A DNA stretch of 64,000 nucleotides. Source: Bacillota bacterium (GTDB lineage: Bacteria; Bacillota; Clostridia; Clostridiales; Clostridiaceae). Position 1 is the stretch's first letter. Every line of letters begins with the position of its first letter. The translations under genes and the position numbers were made by a program. The stretch is from assembly GCA_030706015.1 (NCBI GenBank), contig JAUZPI010000005.1, forward strand, positions 1-64,000, written 5' to 3'. Below are positions 25,901 to 35,106 of the stretch, piece by piece. A model generated the notes under the pieces. It did no database searches and was not told the DNA's origin. It worked only from the letters and a program-made list of their open reading frames with translations.

Positions 25901-26980
25901 TTAAAATGTATCAGTTCCCATAGCTTTCATTTTTTCAGCCTGTTCAGCTGTTATTAGTGCATCTAACACTTCTTCAATATCTCCATCTAAAAAGGAATCT
26001 AATCTATATAATGTTAATCCAATTCTATGATCAGTCACTCTACCTTGTGGGTAATTATAAGTTCTTATTCTCTCACTTCTATCACCAGTTCCTACTTGGC
26101 TTTTTCTATCTTCAGCAATTCCTGCTCTTCTTTCTTCTTCAGCTTTCTCATAAAGTCTTGCTCTTAAAACCTTCATACATTTTTCTTTATTTTTCAGCTG
26201 GCTTTTTTCATCCTGACATGTAACCACTATACCTGTTGGAAGATGTGTTATTCTTACTGCAGAGTCTGTAGTATTTACGCACTGTCCACCATGTCCCGAA
26301 GCTCTATACACGTCTATTCTTAAGTCATTCGGATTAATTTGTACATCTACATCTTCCACTTCTGGAAGTACTGCTACTGTTGCTGTTGAGGTATGTATTC
26401 TTCCGCTTGACTCAGTATCTGGAACTCTTTGAACTCTATGAGCTCCACTCTCATATTTAAGCTTGCTGTAAGCTCCGTCCCCTTTTACCATAAATACTAC
26501 TTCTTTAAATCCACCAATATCAGTTTCGTTTGCACTCATCAGTTCAACTTTCCAGCCTTTACGTTCTGCAAATCTAGTGTACATTCTAAATAGATTTGAA
26601 GCAAACAAAGCAGCTTCCTCTCCACCAGCCCCGCCTCTTATTTCTACAAATACGTTTTTACTGTCATTAGGATCTTTTGGTAGAAGTAATATGCTAAGTT
26701 CTTTTTCATATTCCTTTATACTGTTTTCCAATTCAACTATTTCTTCCTCTACCATTTCCTTCAATTCTTTTTCTATTTTTTCCTGAAGCATTTCCTTATC
26801 TGCTTCTAAATCTTCCACAGCCTTCTTATATTCTCTGTACTTAGTAACTATTATTTCTAATTCCGCGTGCTCTTTGCAAAGTCTTTGCCATTCTTTTTGG
26901 TCAGCCATTACAGAAGGATCGCTTATTTTTATAGATAATTCTTCATATTTATTTTCAATAAAATTGAGTCTATCCAACAT
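25901..26980 (-). CDS. prfA: peptide chain release factor 1
   Basis: Recognises UAA/UAG and releases the finished peptide. 359 residues. The catalytic GGQ is in ASGHGGQCVNTTDSAVR near 233; an acidic coiled-coil N-terminal domain precedes it. The ATG at 26980 gives the usual N-terminus (MLDRLNFIENKYEEL); an in-frame GTG four codons earlier is part of the ribosome site. Substrate of PrmC encoded just upstream. Confidence 0.97.
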   Translation of the reverse strand: MLDRLNFIENKYEELSIKISDPSVMADQKEWQRLCKEHAELEIIVTKYREYKKAVEDLEADKEMLQEKIEKELKEMVEEEIVELENSIKEYEKELSILLLPKDPNDSKNVFVEIRGGAGGEEAALFASNLFRMYTRFAERKGWKVELMSANETDIGGFKEVVFMVKGDGAYSKLKYESGAHRVQRVPDTESSGRIHTSTATVAVLPEVEDVDVQINPNDLRIDVYRASGHGGQCVNTTDSAVRITHLPTGIVVTCQDEKSQLKNKEKCMKVLRARLYEKAEEERRAGIAEDRKSQVGTGDRSERIRTYNYPQGRVTDHRIGLTLYRLDSFLDGDIEEVLDALITAEQAEKMKAMGTDTF

Positions 26981-27099
26981 TATATTTATCACTCCATAAT
27001 TATATTTTCACAATTCTATATTATATCACAGCAATAGTCATTATAGCAACAAAAGCCGATATTTTTCGATTTAATAGCGAGCCTATCTTACATATTTTT

Positions 27100-27954
27100 C
27101 TAAACCCTCAACTTTCCCATAACAACCCTATCATTGCCAGCATAATCTTTTATACATTTAACATCAACAAAACTGCTGCTTTCTAAAATACTAACTACAG
27201 CTTCACCTTGATCGTGTCCTATCTCATATGCTAAAAGTCCTCCATTATTCAGAACCTTCTTACTTTGCTCTGTAATAGCCCTATAAAACCTCAATCCATC
27301 TTCGCCACCAGATAATGCAATGTATGGCTCATAATTTTTTACATCCTCCATAAGTGTTGGAATAACATCTTCTCTGACATAGGGGGGATTAGACACTACC
27401 ACATCAAATTTATATCCCGCTTCAATAGCATAGCTTAGGAGATCACTCTTCGTAAACTTAACTCTGTCAGATGCGCCAAGTCTTTTAATATTTTCAGCTG
27501 TTACTTCAGCTGCATCTGTTGAGATATCACAGCACTCAACTGAAATTCCCATAATCAATTTTGCAATAGATATGCCTATTATTCCACTTCCACAGCATAC
27601 ATCACAGACTTTTTGATATCCATGCAGGCTCACTTCATTTATTACTTGCTCTACAAGAACTTCAGTATCAGGTCTAGGAATCAATACACCCTCTCTTACA
27701 TAAAAGTCAAATCCCATAAATTCACACTGCTTCAGCAAGTATTTTATAGGCATTCTTTTACTACGAAATTTTACCAGTTGGAAATAAGCATCACAGCGAT
27801 CATTGTCCACGTCAAAATCTTTATTCGTAATTATAAACAATTTATCCTTATTTAAAACATATTGTAGTAGTAGTTGACAGTCAACCATATAGGTTTCTTC
27901 ATTAATTGGTTTTAGTATCTTGTATCCTTCTCTTAAAAGCTCTTGAATTTTCAT
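27100..27954 (-). CDS. prmC: release factor glutamine methyltransferase
   Basis: Methylates the GGQ glutamine of release factors using SAM. 284 residues. Substrate-binding NPPYV motif in VVSNPPYVRED near 190, SAM-binding VCDVCCGSGIIGISIAK near 118, and the N-terminal helical domain. Neighbour of prfA, as in most bacteria. Confidence 0.96.
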   Translation of the reverse strand: MKIQELLREGYKILKPINEETYMVDCQLLLQYVLNKDKLFIITNKDFDVDNDRCDAYFQLVKFRSKRMPIKYLLKQCEFMGFDFYVREGVLIPRPDTEVLVEQVINEVSLHGYQKVCDVCCGSGIIGISIAKLIMGISVECCDISTDAAEVTAENIKRLGASDRVKFTKSDLLSYAIEAGYKFDVVVSNPPYVREDVIPTLMEDVKNYEPYIALSGGEDGLRFYRAITEQSKKVLNNGGLLAYEIGHDQGEAVVSILESSSFVDVKCIKDYAGNDRVVMGKLRV

Positions 27955-27962
27955 AGATAATT

Positions 27963-28874
27963 CTAACCCTCAATTCCTTCAGCTGTTTTTAATGCTTTGA
28001 TGGCAACCTCAAGCTGACTAAAGTCAGGTTCCCTAGTAGTAAGCTTTTGAAGCAATAAACCCGGATATGCAAATACTTTGCTTATATTGCTCTTGCTTCT
28101 TCCCATCCATCTAATTATTTCATAAGTAATTCCAGATACTATTGGCAGCATAATTACTCTGGAAAGAATTCTTTGATATAAGCTATTCCAGCCTGTAAGT
28201 GAAAATATTATTATACTCACTATCATTACTAAAAACAAAAAATTGGTCCCGCATCTTGGATGTAATCTGCTATATTTTGCTGCATTTTCAGGAGTTAACT
28301 CCTCATCATTCTCGTAACAAAATATAGTCTTATGCTCAGCACCATGATACTGAAAAACTCGTTGTATATCTTCCATCTTGCCAATTGTAAAAATATACAA
28401 TATAAAAATGAAGACTCTAATAATTCCTTCCATTATGTTGAGCGCAAAGGAACCACTGATTCCAATTTTTTTAAATAGGTTGGCCACTGTAGTTGGTAAC
28501 GCAAAAAATAGTCCAATAGCAATAACTATAGAAAATATTAAAGATATACCCATTATTACATCATTAGTTTTCCCCTTAAAAACTTTATTAATCCACTCTT
28601 CGAATTTTGAGGGTTCTTCTACTGAATCTTCGAATAAGGATGCAGAATAATTTAGCGTTTCAACACCTACTATCAACGATTCAATCAGGGATACAAATCC
28701 TCTAATCACTGGCATTCCAAAAAATTTATTTCTTTTAGTTAACGGAATTTTATTTTTCATATCTACTGTAATTTCTCCGCTATCAACCCTTACTGCAGTA
28801 GCAACGCCTTTGGCACCTCTCATCATAACTCCTTCTATAACTGCCTGACCACCAACCGACTGTTTATTTTTCAT
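27963..28874 (-). CDS. yqhQ: YqhQ-like membrane protein (DUF1385)
   Basis: Function unknown; widely conserved in Firmicutes next to prmC/prfA. 303 residues. Starts with the family hallmark GGQAVIEGVMMRGAKGVATAVR, has several membrane helices (about 110-200 and 205-245) and the conserved YHGAEHKTIFCYENDEELT and HPRCGTNFLFLV segments, whose His and Cys could bind metal. Two bp after tdk. Confidence 0.9.
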   Translation of the reverse strand: MKNKQSVGGQAVIEGVMMRGAKGVATAVRVDSGEITVDMKNKIPLTKRNKFFGMPVIRGFVSLIESLIVGVETLNYSASLFEDSVEEPSKFEEWINKVFKGKTNDVIMGISLIFSIVIAIGLFFALPTTVANLFKKIGISGSFALNIMEGIIRVFIFILYIFTIGKMEDIQRVFQYHGAEHKTIFCYENDEELTPENAAKYSRLHPRCGTNFLFLVMIVSIIIFSLTGWNSLYQRILSRVIMLPIVSGITYEIIRWMGRSKSNISKVFAYPGLLLQKLTTREPDFSQLEVAIKALKTAEGIEG

Positions 28875-28876
28875 TA

Positions 28877-29482
28877 TTACTTCTCCTTTCTATTTTCATA
28901 CTCTTTTTTCAAATCAAAATAACATCTTGCACATAAAGATTCATACTTAATATCTATTTCATTATCTATAACAATTTGCATTCCCTCAAATACAAAATTA
29001 TTTTTTATTTTGCGGCCATTTAAAATAGCTTTTTTACCACACTTACATATTGTTTTTAATTCTTCTATGCTGTGAGCAAGCAATAACATTCTAGTACTGC
29101 CTTCAAAACCTCTCATTTGAAAATCCGTACGAAGACCATAGCAAATTGTAGGTATATCTAATTTCACGGCTATTTCAAACAGCTGATCAACCTGCTTTTC
29201 CTTTAAAAACTGAACCTCATCTACCAGTATACAATCCACAGTTCCGTTTTTTTCTCTCCAGTTTTCCACCATTTCAAAAATATTTTCTTCACCTGAAACA
29301 AGAAAATCAACCTCTCTTGCTATGCCTAATCTTGAAATTACTTTATTCTCTCCTTTGGTGTCCGTTTTTGGCTTCATTATAATTACCTGCATATTTCTTT
29401 CTTCATAATTATGCGCAACTTGAAGCAAATTTGTAGATTTCCCACTATTCATTGCTCCATATCTAAAATACAATTTACTCAT
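28877..29482 (-). CDS. tdk: thymidine kinase
   Basis: Salvages thymidine to dTMP. 201 residues. P-loop GAMNSGKSTNLL near residue 9, DEVQFL near 88, lasso/zinc region with CKCGKKAILNGRKI near 142 and CARCYFDL near 184 giving the four-Cys zinc site. First gene of the leftward tdk-yqhQ-prmC-prfA unit. Confidence 0.96.
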   Translation of the reverse strand: MSKLYFRYGAMNSGKSTNLLQVAHNYEERNMQVIIMKPKTDTKGENKVISRLGIAREVDFLVSGEENIFEMVENWREKNGTVDCILVDEVQFLKEKQVDQLFEIAVKLDIPTICYGLRTDFQMRGFEGSTRMLLLAHSIEELKTICKCGKKAILNGRKIKNNFVFEGMQIVIDNEIDIKYESLCARCYFDLKKEYENRKEK

Positions 29483-29589
29483 ATACTATAGGTGCTCCTT
29501 TCACAACCATTCAAATTCCTATATCAAATCTCTTTAATTATAGTATAATAAAAATATAAATAATAGTATTGTTACAAAATACAAGTTTA

Positions 29590-29690
29590 TTTATCCGATG
29601 ACTAGCAGCTGTAATACTCCCGGAGATAACGGCTGCTACGTCCCTGGATAACGATTTCTAAGCGTCCTTGACGCTAAGAACTCTGTTTAT
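29590..29690 (+). repeat. dispersed hairpin repeat, copy 2 (inner hairpin lost)
   Basis: Plus strand from TTATCCGATGACTA to AACTCTGTTTATC. Same element as at 3737 and 43085, but the inner hairpin is reduced to CTCCCGGAG, making this copy about 13 bp shorter. Outer arms are CAGCTGT / ACGGCTG, one G-U pair replacing a G-C. It lies in the tdk-rpmE gap and points toward rpmE. Confidence 0.9.
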
Positions 29691-29761
29691 CACATTTACT
29701 CCCATAATATCATTATTTGAATTTTACTAGCTACTAATGCTAATAAATGAAGGATTAATTA

Positions 29762-29791
29762 TTGACTTAATTAATTTAACTATGCTATAAT
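29762..29791 (+). promoter_or_regulatory. rpmE promoter (sigma-A)
   Basis: -35 TTGACT (29762-29767), 18-bp spacer, -10 TATAAT (29786-29791), about 54 bp before the rpmE start. The dispersed repeat lies upstream of it and so is not part of this transcript. Confidence 0.8.
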
Positions 29792-29844
29792 ATAGCAGTT
29801 GATATTATGGGCATACATCCTGTATTTTGAAAGAGGTGAAAAAC

Positions 29845-30057
29845 ATGAGAGAAGGCATACATCCAGAATACCATCATGACGCAGTAGTTAAGTGCGCATG
29901 TGGAAATACTTTTACTACTGGTTCTACTAAATCAGAACTTAAAGTAGATATTTGTTCAAAATGCCATCCATTCTTTACTGGACGTCAGAAGTTAGTTGAC
30001 GTTGGTGGAAGAGTTGAGAAGTTCATGAAGAAGTACAACTTGGATAACACAAAATAG
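29845..30057 (+). CDS. rpmE: 50S ribosomal protein L31 (zinc-binding type)
   Basis: Bridges the ribosomal subunits. 70 residues. Carries the zinc ribbon CACG...CSKC, marking the Zn-containing RpmE rather than the zinc-independent paralogue. Ribosome site AAGAGGTG precedes the ATG at 29845; an in-frame TTG at 29827 is upstream of that site. Confidence 0.96.
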   Translation: MREGIHPEYHHDAVVKCACGNTFTTGSTKSELKVDICSKCHPFFTGRQKLVDVGGRVEKFMKKYNLDNTK

Positions 30058-30065
30058 AAATAATT

Positions 30066-30095
30066 ATGGGAAAGATTTTATCTTTCCCATTTTGC
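30066..30095 (+). terminator. terminator of rpmE
   Basis: Stem ATGGGAAAGAT / ATCTTTCCCAT with a TTT loop, followed by TTTTGCTTT. Confidence 0.9.
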
Positions 30096-30166
30096 TTTCC
30101 ATCACCATATTAATTTATATATTCACCAACATAAAAAACCAACACTTTTCATTTAAACAGAAAAAC

Positions 30167-30198
30167 AACCGGCTATTTTTCTGGTACAAAAACCGGTT
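30167..30198 (-). terminator. terminator of rho
   Basis: AACCGG / CCGGTT arms with an inner TTTTT / AAAAA pairing; leftward it is followed by GTTTTTCTG. Lies 13 bp past the rho stop. Confidence 0.7.
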
Positions 30199-30210
30199 TT
30201 TAAATTATTT

Positions 30211-31698
30211 TTATAAACTTTTATTAATCATTTCTACAAGCTTATCATTATTTTCAGTTTCACCTAACATGTTTATAACCTTTTCAGTTACGCCCTGAAT
30301 ATTATTTTCACTGTATAACACTTTTCTAATTTTCATTGATGCTTCATACTCACCTTCAGTAAGTAATTTTTGTTCTTTTCTTGTACCCGATTTGTAAATA
30401 TCTATAGCCGGGAATATTCTTCTTTCTTGTAGTCTTCTATCAAGATGTACTTCCATGTTGCCTGTACCCTTAAATTCTTCGAAAATCATATCATCCATTC
30501 TGCTTCCAGTATCAATTAGTGCAGTAGCCAATATCGTTAAACTTCCGCCCTCTTCAATATTTCTTGCAGCTCCAAAAAACTTTTTAGGCATTATAAGCGC
30601 TCCTGGATCAAGTCCACCAGATAATGTTCTTCCAGTAGGTGTTATAGTTAAATTATAGGCTCTAGCCAATCTTGTTATACTATCTAACAAAATTACAACA
30701 TCTTGCCCCTGTTCCACCATTCTCTTAGCACGTTCTAGAACCATATATGCAACCTTTGTATGATGTTCTGGTTCTTCATCAAAAGTAGAGTAAATAACCT
30801 CTCCATCAATATTTCTTTGCATATCAGTAACTTCTTCTGGTCTTTCATCAATAAGAACTACAATAAGTTTAACTTCTGGATGATTTCTTGAAATACTTTG
30901 AGCAACAGATTTTAAAAGAGTTGTTTTTCCTGCTTTCGGAGGTGCAACTATAATACCTCTTTGCCCTTTACCGATTGGAGCCATTAAATCCATAAGTCTT
31001 GTAGCTAATTCATTTTTAACTTTTTCAAGTTTTAACTTTTTATCTGGATATATTGGTACTAATGTCTCAAAAGGTTTTCTTCTAACTGCTTTTTCTGGAT
31101 TTTCTCCATTTACACGTTGAACGAATAATAGAGCCTTAAACTTCTCTCCTTCTTTAGGAGTTCTAACTTTTCCCTCAACCTCATCACCAGTTTTTAGATT
31201 AAAACGTCTTATTTGAGACGGAGATACATATATATCATCCGGACTTGTTAAATAATTTTTACCTCTTAAAAATCCATAATTATTTGTTTCTACTATCTCT
31301 AAAACGCCTTTTGCAGTTTCCGACTCATCTATCATAACCTTGAGTCTATCTTCTTTTTCTTCTCTGTTTGCAAAATTCCTATTTGGTTCAATTTCCTTAA
31401 TATTTGAGTTGCTTATACTTGTATTTCTGTCATTATCATTTGATTGACTAACATTTGAAACTCTTGATTCACCATTGTCCGAATTAGAATTACTTTTTTC
31501 AGCTTCATTAGTGCTTATTCTGCTACTAATTTTTTCTCTAAGGATAACTCCTTCTTTTTTTATATAAGCCGGTGACACTTTCTTTAATTCTTCAATAAGT
31601 TCAGCTTTTTTGTGCTTTGTTATATTTTTCAAGCCAAGATCCTTAGCCATTTGCCTTAAATCAGCAAGTGTCATGCTTTCGAAATCATTATCTATCAA
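30211..31698 (-). CDS. rho: transcription termination factor Rho with Asn/Ser-rich insert
   Basis: RNA-dependent hexameric ATPase that ends transcription. 495 residues, longer than Bacillus Rho (about 427). N-terminal Rho_N domain (about 1-50), then a low-complexity insert (about 55-120) rich in Asn, Ser, Asp and Arg, then the RNA-binding cold-shock domain (about 130-205), then the ATPase with Walker A APPKAGKTTLL near 258, Walker B VVILLDSITRLARAYN and GGLDPGALIMPKKFFGAARN. Starts with TTG nine bases after GGAGG. C. botulinum Rho has a known prion-forming N-rich domain in the same place. Confidence 0.95.
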   Translation of the reverse strand: MIDNDFESMTLADLRQMAKDLGLKNITKHKKAELIEELKKVSPAYIKKEGVILREKISSRISTNEAEKSNSNSDNGESRVSNVSQSNDNDRNTSISNSNIKEIEPNRNFANREEKEDRLKVMIDESETAKGVLEIVETNNYGFLRGKNYLTSPDDIYVSPSQIRRFNLKTGDEVEGKVRTPKEGEKFKALLFVQRVNGENPEKAVRRKPFETLVPIYPDKKLKLEKVKNELATRLMDLMAPIGKGQRGIIVAPPKAGKTTLLKSVAQSISRNHPEVKLIVVLIDERPEEVTDMQRNIDGEVIYSTFDEEPEHHTKVAYMVLERAKRMVEQGQDVVILLDSITRLARAYNLTITPTGRTLSGGLDPGALIMPKKFFGAARNIEEGGSLTILATALIDTGSRMDDMIFEEFKGTGNMEVHLDRRLQERRIFPAIDIYKSGTRKEQKLLTEGEYEASMKIRKVLYSENNIQGVTEKVINMLGETENNDKLVEMINKSL

Positions 31699-31838
31699 AA
31701 AATTACACCTCCATAAATATTTTTCTTATATATATAAACAACATACGGGGATTTTCAAAACGAAACTACAGGAAATGATATTTCTTATAAATTATAACCC
31801 ATTTATATTATTTTATCCATAACATATTTAAAATAAAA

Positions 31839-31858
31839 AGTGGAAGTTATCTTCCACT
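31839..31858 (-). terminator. hairpin terminator overlapping the stop of the 31857 gene
   Basis: AGTGGAAG / CTTCCACT with a 4-nt loop, followed leftward by TTTTTATTTTAAA. Confidence 0.82.
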
Positions 31859-32201
31859 AAAGCATAGCACAAATCTTTTTATTAACTTCAATGTACTTAT
31901 TCACCTTTTCAATGACCTTGTCCTCTTTACCAATGAAGAATACTGGAACTCCTAAGTTTTCGCATCCTCCAATAACCATTTCTCGTTTCATCAAATCATA
32001 AAAATTGTACCTATAATAGTGATATTGACCACACAATGGGCATTTAACTTTAAACACAATATCTTTATTTTTTACAACTTTCGCTTGAAAATTATCAAAT
32101 AATGTATTTATTTTTTCTAGCTGGAACAATGTAATTTGTCTTATCCCATACTGGCCTACAGAATTCTTCAAAGCTATAGCAACAGAAGTATTAAATAACA
32201 C
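31857..32201 (-). CDS. conserved hypothetical protein with CxxC motif
   Basis: Not recognised. About 114 residues. Contains a likely zinc knuckle half-site CPLCGQYHYYRYN near residue 55 and a possible second metal-binding GGCEN near 79; the rest is mixed alpha/beta. The GTG at 32201 is chosen because GGAGG lies 8 bases upstream; a TTG at 32222 would put the ribosome site inside the gene. Sits between rho and pyrG, read in the same direction, own terminator. Confidence 0.65.
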   Translation of the reverse strand: MLFNTSVAIALKNSVGQYGIRQITLFQLEKINTLFDNFQAKVVKNKDIVFKVKCPLCGQYHYYRYNFYDLMKREMVIGGCENLGVPVFFIGKEDKVIEKVNKYIEVNKKICAML

Positions 32202-32323
32202 CAGCACCACCTCCAACTTCAACTCAAAATTTCCCCTTAAAGTTTCACACTTAAATAATTCTATAAAATCACAAAAAATCCTCTAAAATTTATTATTAAT
32301 TAATAAATTTTTTCAAGAATAAA

Positions 32324-32345
32324 GGGCTGACTTAATCGTCAACCC
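32324..32345 (-). terminator. terminator of pyrG
   Basis: Leftward stem GGGTTGAC / GTCAGCCC (one G-U pair) followed by TTTATTCTTG, 9 bp past the stop codon. Confidence 0.75.
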
Positions 32346-32353
32346 AAATAAAA

Positions 32354-33955
32354 TTACTTATTATCAATTGCAGCCTTTATAAAATCTCTAAATAATGGGT
32401 GTGGCCTATTTGGTCTTGATTTAAATTCAGGATGGAATTGAACTGCCACATACCAAGGATGATTCTTAACTTCTACAATTTCCACCAATTTCTCATCAGG
32501 ACTAGTTCCCGAAAGTATCAACCCATTTTCTACCAATTGAGTTCTGAATTCATTATTAAATTCATATCTATGTCTATGTCTTTCATATATAACCTGTTCT
32601 CCATAAGCTGCAGCGGAATTAGTATCATTTATCAACTTACACGCATATAATCCAAGTCTCATAGTTCCGCCTTTTTCATCTATATCCTTTTGATCAGGCA
32701 TTAAATCAATTACAGGATATTTAGTATCAGTAGCTATTTCTGAACTGTGAGCTCCTTCTAATCCTAGTACGTTTCTCGCATATTCTATAACAGAACATTG
32801 CATTCCTAAGCAAATACCGAAGAAAGGAACCTTATTTTCTCTTGCCCATCTAATAGCTTCTATCTTACCTTCAACACCTCTGTCACCAAATCCACCTGGT
32901 ACAAGCACTCCGTCTACATCACTTAAAACTTCATCAATATTTTCGCATGTAAGTTCAGAAGCATTCACCCATTTTATATTAACGTTGGCGTCATTTGCAA
33001 GACCGCCGTGCCCTAACGCCTCGACAACAGAAAGATATGCATCGTGAAGTTCTACATACTTTCCAACTAATGCTATGCTTACTTCCTTAGTTAAACCCTT
33101 TAATCTATCAACCATTGTAACCCATTCTTCATTTTTAATTTGGGAACAATTCAATTGCAGCTTTTCACAAACTAAACTATCTAGCCCCTCTTTATGTAAA
33201 AGTAAAGGAACTTCATATAAATTTTCAGCATCTAAGTTTTGTATTACTGATTTTCCATCCACATTACAGAATAAACCTATTTTATTTCTTAAATCTTGTG
33301 AAAGTTCCTTCTCTGAACGACAAACTATGATATCTGGTTGAATACCTATACTTCTTAATTCTTTAACCGAATGCTGCGTTGGTTTTGTTTTAAGTTCTCC
33401 AGCTTTTCCAAGGTAAGGAACAAGCGTTACATGTATGAAGCATACATTTTCTCTACCAACTTCATATTTTATTTGCCTTATTGCCTCTAAAAAAGGAAGT
33501 GATTCTATATCTCCAACAGTTCCTCCAATTTCAGTTATAACTACATCTACATCTCTTTCTTTTGCAACTCTGTAAACTCTATCTTTTAATTCATTTGTTA
33601 TGTGAGGAATAACTTGTACTGTACCACCAAGGTAATCTCCTCTTCTTTCTTTAGATATTACAGACCAATAAACCTTTCCAGTTGTAACATTGCTGTTTTT
33701 GCTTAAATTTTCATCAATAAATCTTTCATAGTGACCTAAATCCAAGTCAGTTTCAGCACCATCATCTGTAACGAAAACCTCACCATGTTGATAAGGACTC
33801 ATGGTACCTGGATCTATGTTTAAGTAAGGGTCAAATTTTTGTATCGAAACTTTTAATCCTCTATTTTTAAGTAATCTTCCTAATGAAGCTGCAGTTATTC
33901 CTTTACCTAATGAAGAAACAACACCGCCAGTTACAAATATATATTTAGTTTTCAT
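32354..33955 (-). CDS. pyrG: CTP synthase
   Basis: Makes CTP from UTP with glutamine nitrogen. 533 residues. Synthetase domain (about 1-265) starting KYIFVTGGVVSSLGKGITAASLG, and a glutamine amidotransferase domain (about 290-530) with catalytic Cys in FGICLGMQCSVIEYAR near 380 and the His-Glu pair in QFHPEFKSRP near 515. Transcribed alone after a 280-bp upstream gap. Confidence 0.97.
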   Translation of the reverse strand: MKTKYIFVTGGVVSSLGKGITAASLGRLLKNRGLKVSIQKFDPYLNIDPGTMSPYQHGEVFVTDDGAETDLDLGHYERFIDENLSKNSNVTTGKVYWSVISKERRGDYLGGTVQVIPHITNELKDRVYRVAKERDVDVVITEIGGTVGDIESLPFLEAIRQIKYEVGRENVCFIHVTLVPYLGKAGELKTKPTQHSVKELRSIGIQPDIIVCRSEKELSQDLRNKIGLFCNVDGKSVIQNLDAENLYEVPLLLHKEGLDSLVCEKLQLNCSQIKNEEWVTMVDRLKGLTKEVSIALVGKYVELHDAYLSVVEALGHGGLANDANVNIKWVNASELTCENIDEVLSDVDGVLVPGGFGDRGVEGKIEAIRWARENKVPFFGICLGMQCSVIEYARNVLGLEGAHSSEIATDTKYPVIDLMPDQKDIDEKGGTMRLGLYACKLINDTNSAAAYGEQVIYERHRHRYEFNNEFRTQLVENGLILSGTSPDEKLVEIVEVKNHPWYVAVQFHPEFKSRPNRPHPLFRDFIKAAIDNK

Positions 33956-34075
33956 TAGATTATCGGATTCAGAAAACCACGTTAAAACTGAACCTCTCCT
34001 TTCTTAGATTTTTAGAGTACTACATGGTTTTAACTTATATTTCACTCTCAATTCATGAAAGTGTTTACAAAAACG

Positions 34076-34104
34076 TTGACAAATGTCAAAGTTAGTTTTA
34101 TAAT
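34076..34104 (+). promoter_or_regulatory. consensus sigma-A promoter with no plus-strand gene behind it
   Basis: TTGACA (34076-34081), 17-bp spacer, TATAAT (34099-34104). The -35 is half of a palindrome TTGACAAATGTCAA. No plus-strand gene begins until 36923; transcription would run antisense into the small gene at 34239. A later palindromic pair TATTATACT / AGTATAATA lies in the first 60 nt of the would-be transcript. Confidence 0.6.
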
Positions 34105-34238
34105 AGAAAATACACTACAAATTTATAATGGTATTATACTGTGATTAACTTCGAACATACATAGTATAATAGCACAATTATTCAAAAAGTGCCATATATT
34201 TTTTTATTTTTTTATTTTTGTCGAAAAAATATGCCTTT

Positions 34239-34526
34239 CTATATTAATTTTCTAAGTTCATCTTCCATTTCAAAGTACATTTCTCTAAATTCTTTATTAA
34301 CAAAAAATCTTTCCTGAGCCTTTCTATATCCATAGTTTAAATTAGTCTTATTTTTTATAGTTAAATCTATACTTAATCTATCAATATTCATACATTTATA
34401 TTTCTTCAAAAACAAAAAAAGCATACTTTTGCAATCTTTATCGTTTAAAATTTTAAACAATTCCTCTTTACCTATTCCTTTATAATCACATATAAACTCT
34501 ATTATTTTTTTATATTTATCATCCAT
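34239..34526 (-). CDS. hypothetical small charged protein
   Basis: Not recognised. 95 residues, highly charged (Lys, Asp, Glu), predicted mostly helical, no Cys pair or membrane helix. In Bacillus the gene upstream of pyrG is rpoE (delta subunit); this protein lacks the acidic tail of delta, so the name is not carried over. A ribosome site AGGTGG precedes the ATG. Confidence 0.65.
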   Translation of the reverse strand: MDDKYKKIIEFICDYKGIGKEELFKILNDKDCKSMLFLFLKKYKCMNIDRLSIDLTIKNKTNLNYGYRKAQERFFVNKEFREMYFEMEDELRKLI

Positions 34527-34614
34527 TTATAACCACCTACCTTACAATAAATTATTGCCAAAACTCTTTTTTTTAGCCTCATACACGTTATTAACCCTAA
34601 TTTTTTTAAACAAA

Positions 34615-34638
34615 AAAGACCGTACTCAGACAGTCTTT
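34615..34638 (-). terminator. terminator of ywiB
   Basis: Leftward stem AAAGAC...GTCTTT followed by TTTTGTTTAAAAAAATT, 23 bp after the stop. Confidence 0.65.
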
Positions 34639-34660
34639 AGTATTCCTATAATGCAATTGT

Positions 34661-35074
34661 CTACGCCTTTACATCTATATTTAAAATTGTAGTTTGGTTT
34701 TTGTGTCCACCAACACTGACACCATACTTCACAATTACTTTCCCACCACAGTCATTCATTTCAATATCAAGTTCTTTAGTGTCTATTCCAAGCTCAAGAG
34801 TACCATAAGGGGTATTATATAGTGATACATTTTTACTTCCTTTTTGAAATTCCATTCTAGTGGTAGTAGTTCCAGTTCGTATAAGAACAAACTTATCTGG
34901 ATATATTTTTAGCGTTGTTGTTGTTCCTTCCATTCCTGATATTTCTGTCTCATTATAAACAGCATAAAAACAACCTGACTTTTCATAAAACTTTCCTGGC
35001 GTTACTACCTCTATAGGAGCATCTTCCTTTTCAGATTGCGTACTAGAAACTGATATGATTGCTTTTTTGTCCAT
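34661..35074 (-). CDS. ywiB: YwiB-like beta-barrel protein (DUF1934)
   Basis: Function unknown. 137 residues, calycin-like beta-rich protein of the DUF1934 family. Typical stretches: EKSGCFYAVYNETEISGMEGTTTTLKI near 32 and TTTRMEFQKGSKNVSLYNTPYGTLELG near 72. In Bacillus the gene is next to argS; here it stands alone between ypeB and pyrG. Confidence 0.85.
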   Translation of the reverse strand: MDKKAIISVSSTQSEKEDAPIEVVTPGKFYEKSGCFYAVYNETEISGMEGTTTTLKIYPDKFVLIRTGTTTTRMEFQKGSKNVSLYNTPYGTLELGIDTKELDIEMNDCGGKVIVKYGVSVGGHKNQTTILNIDVKA

Positions 35075-35106
35075 ATTTTATCTCTCCATTAACTCCTGTG
35101 TTTTTC

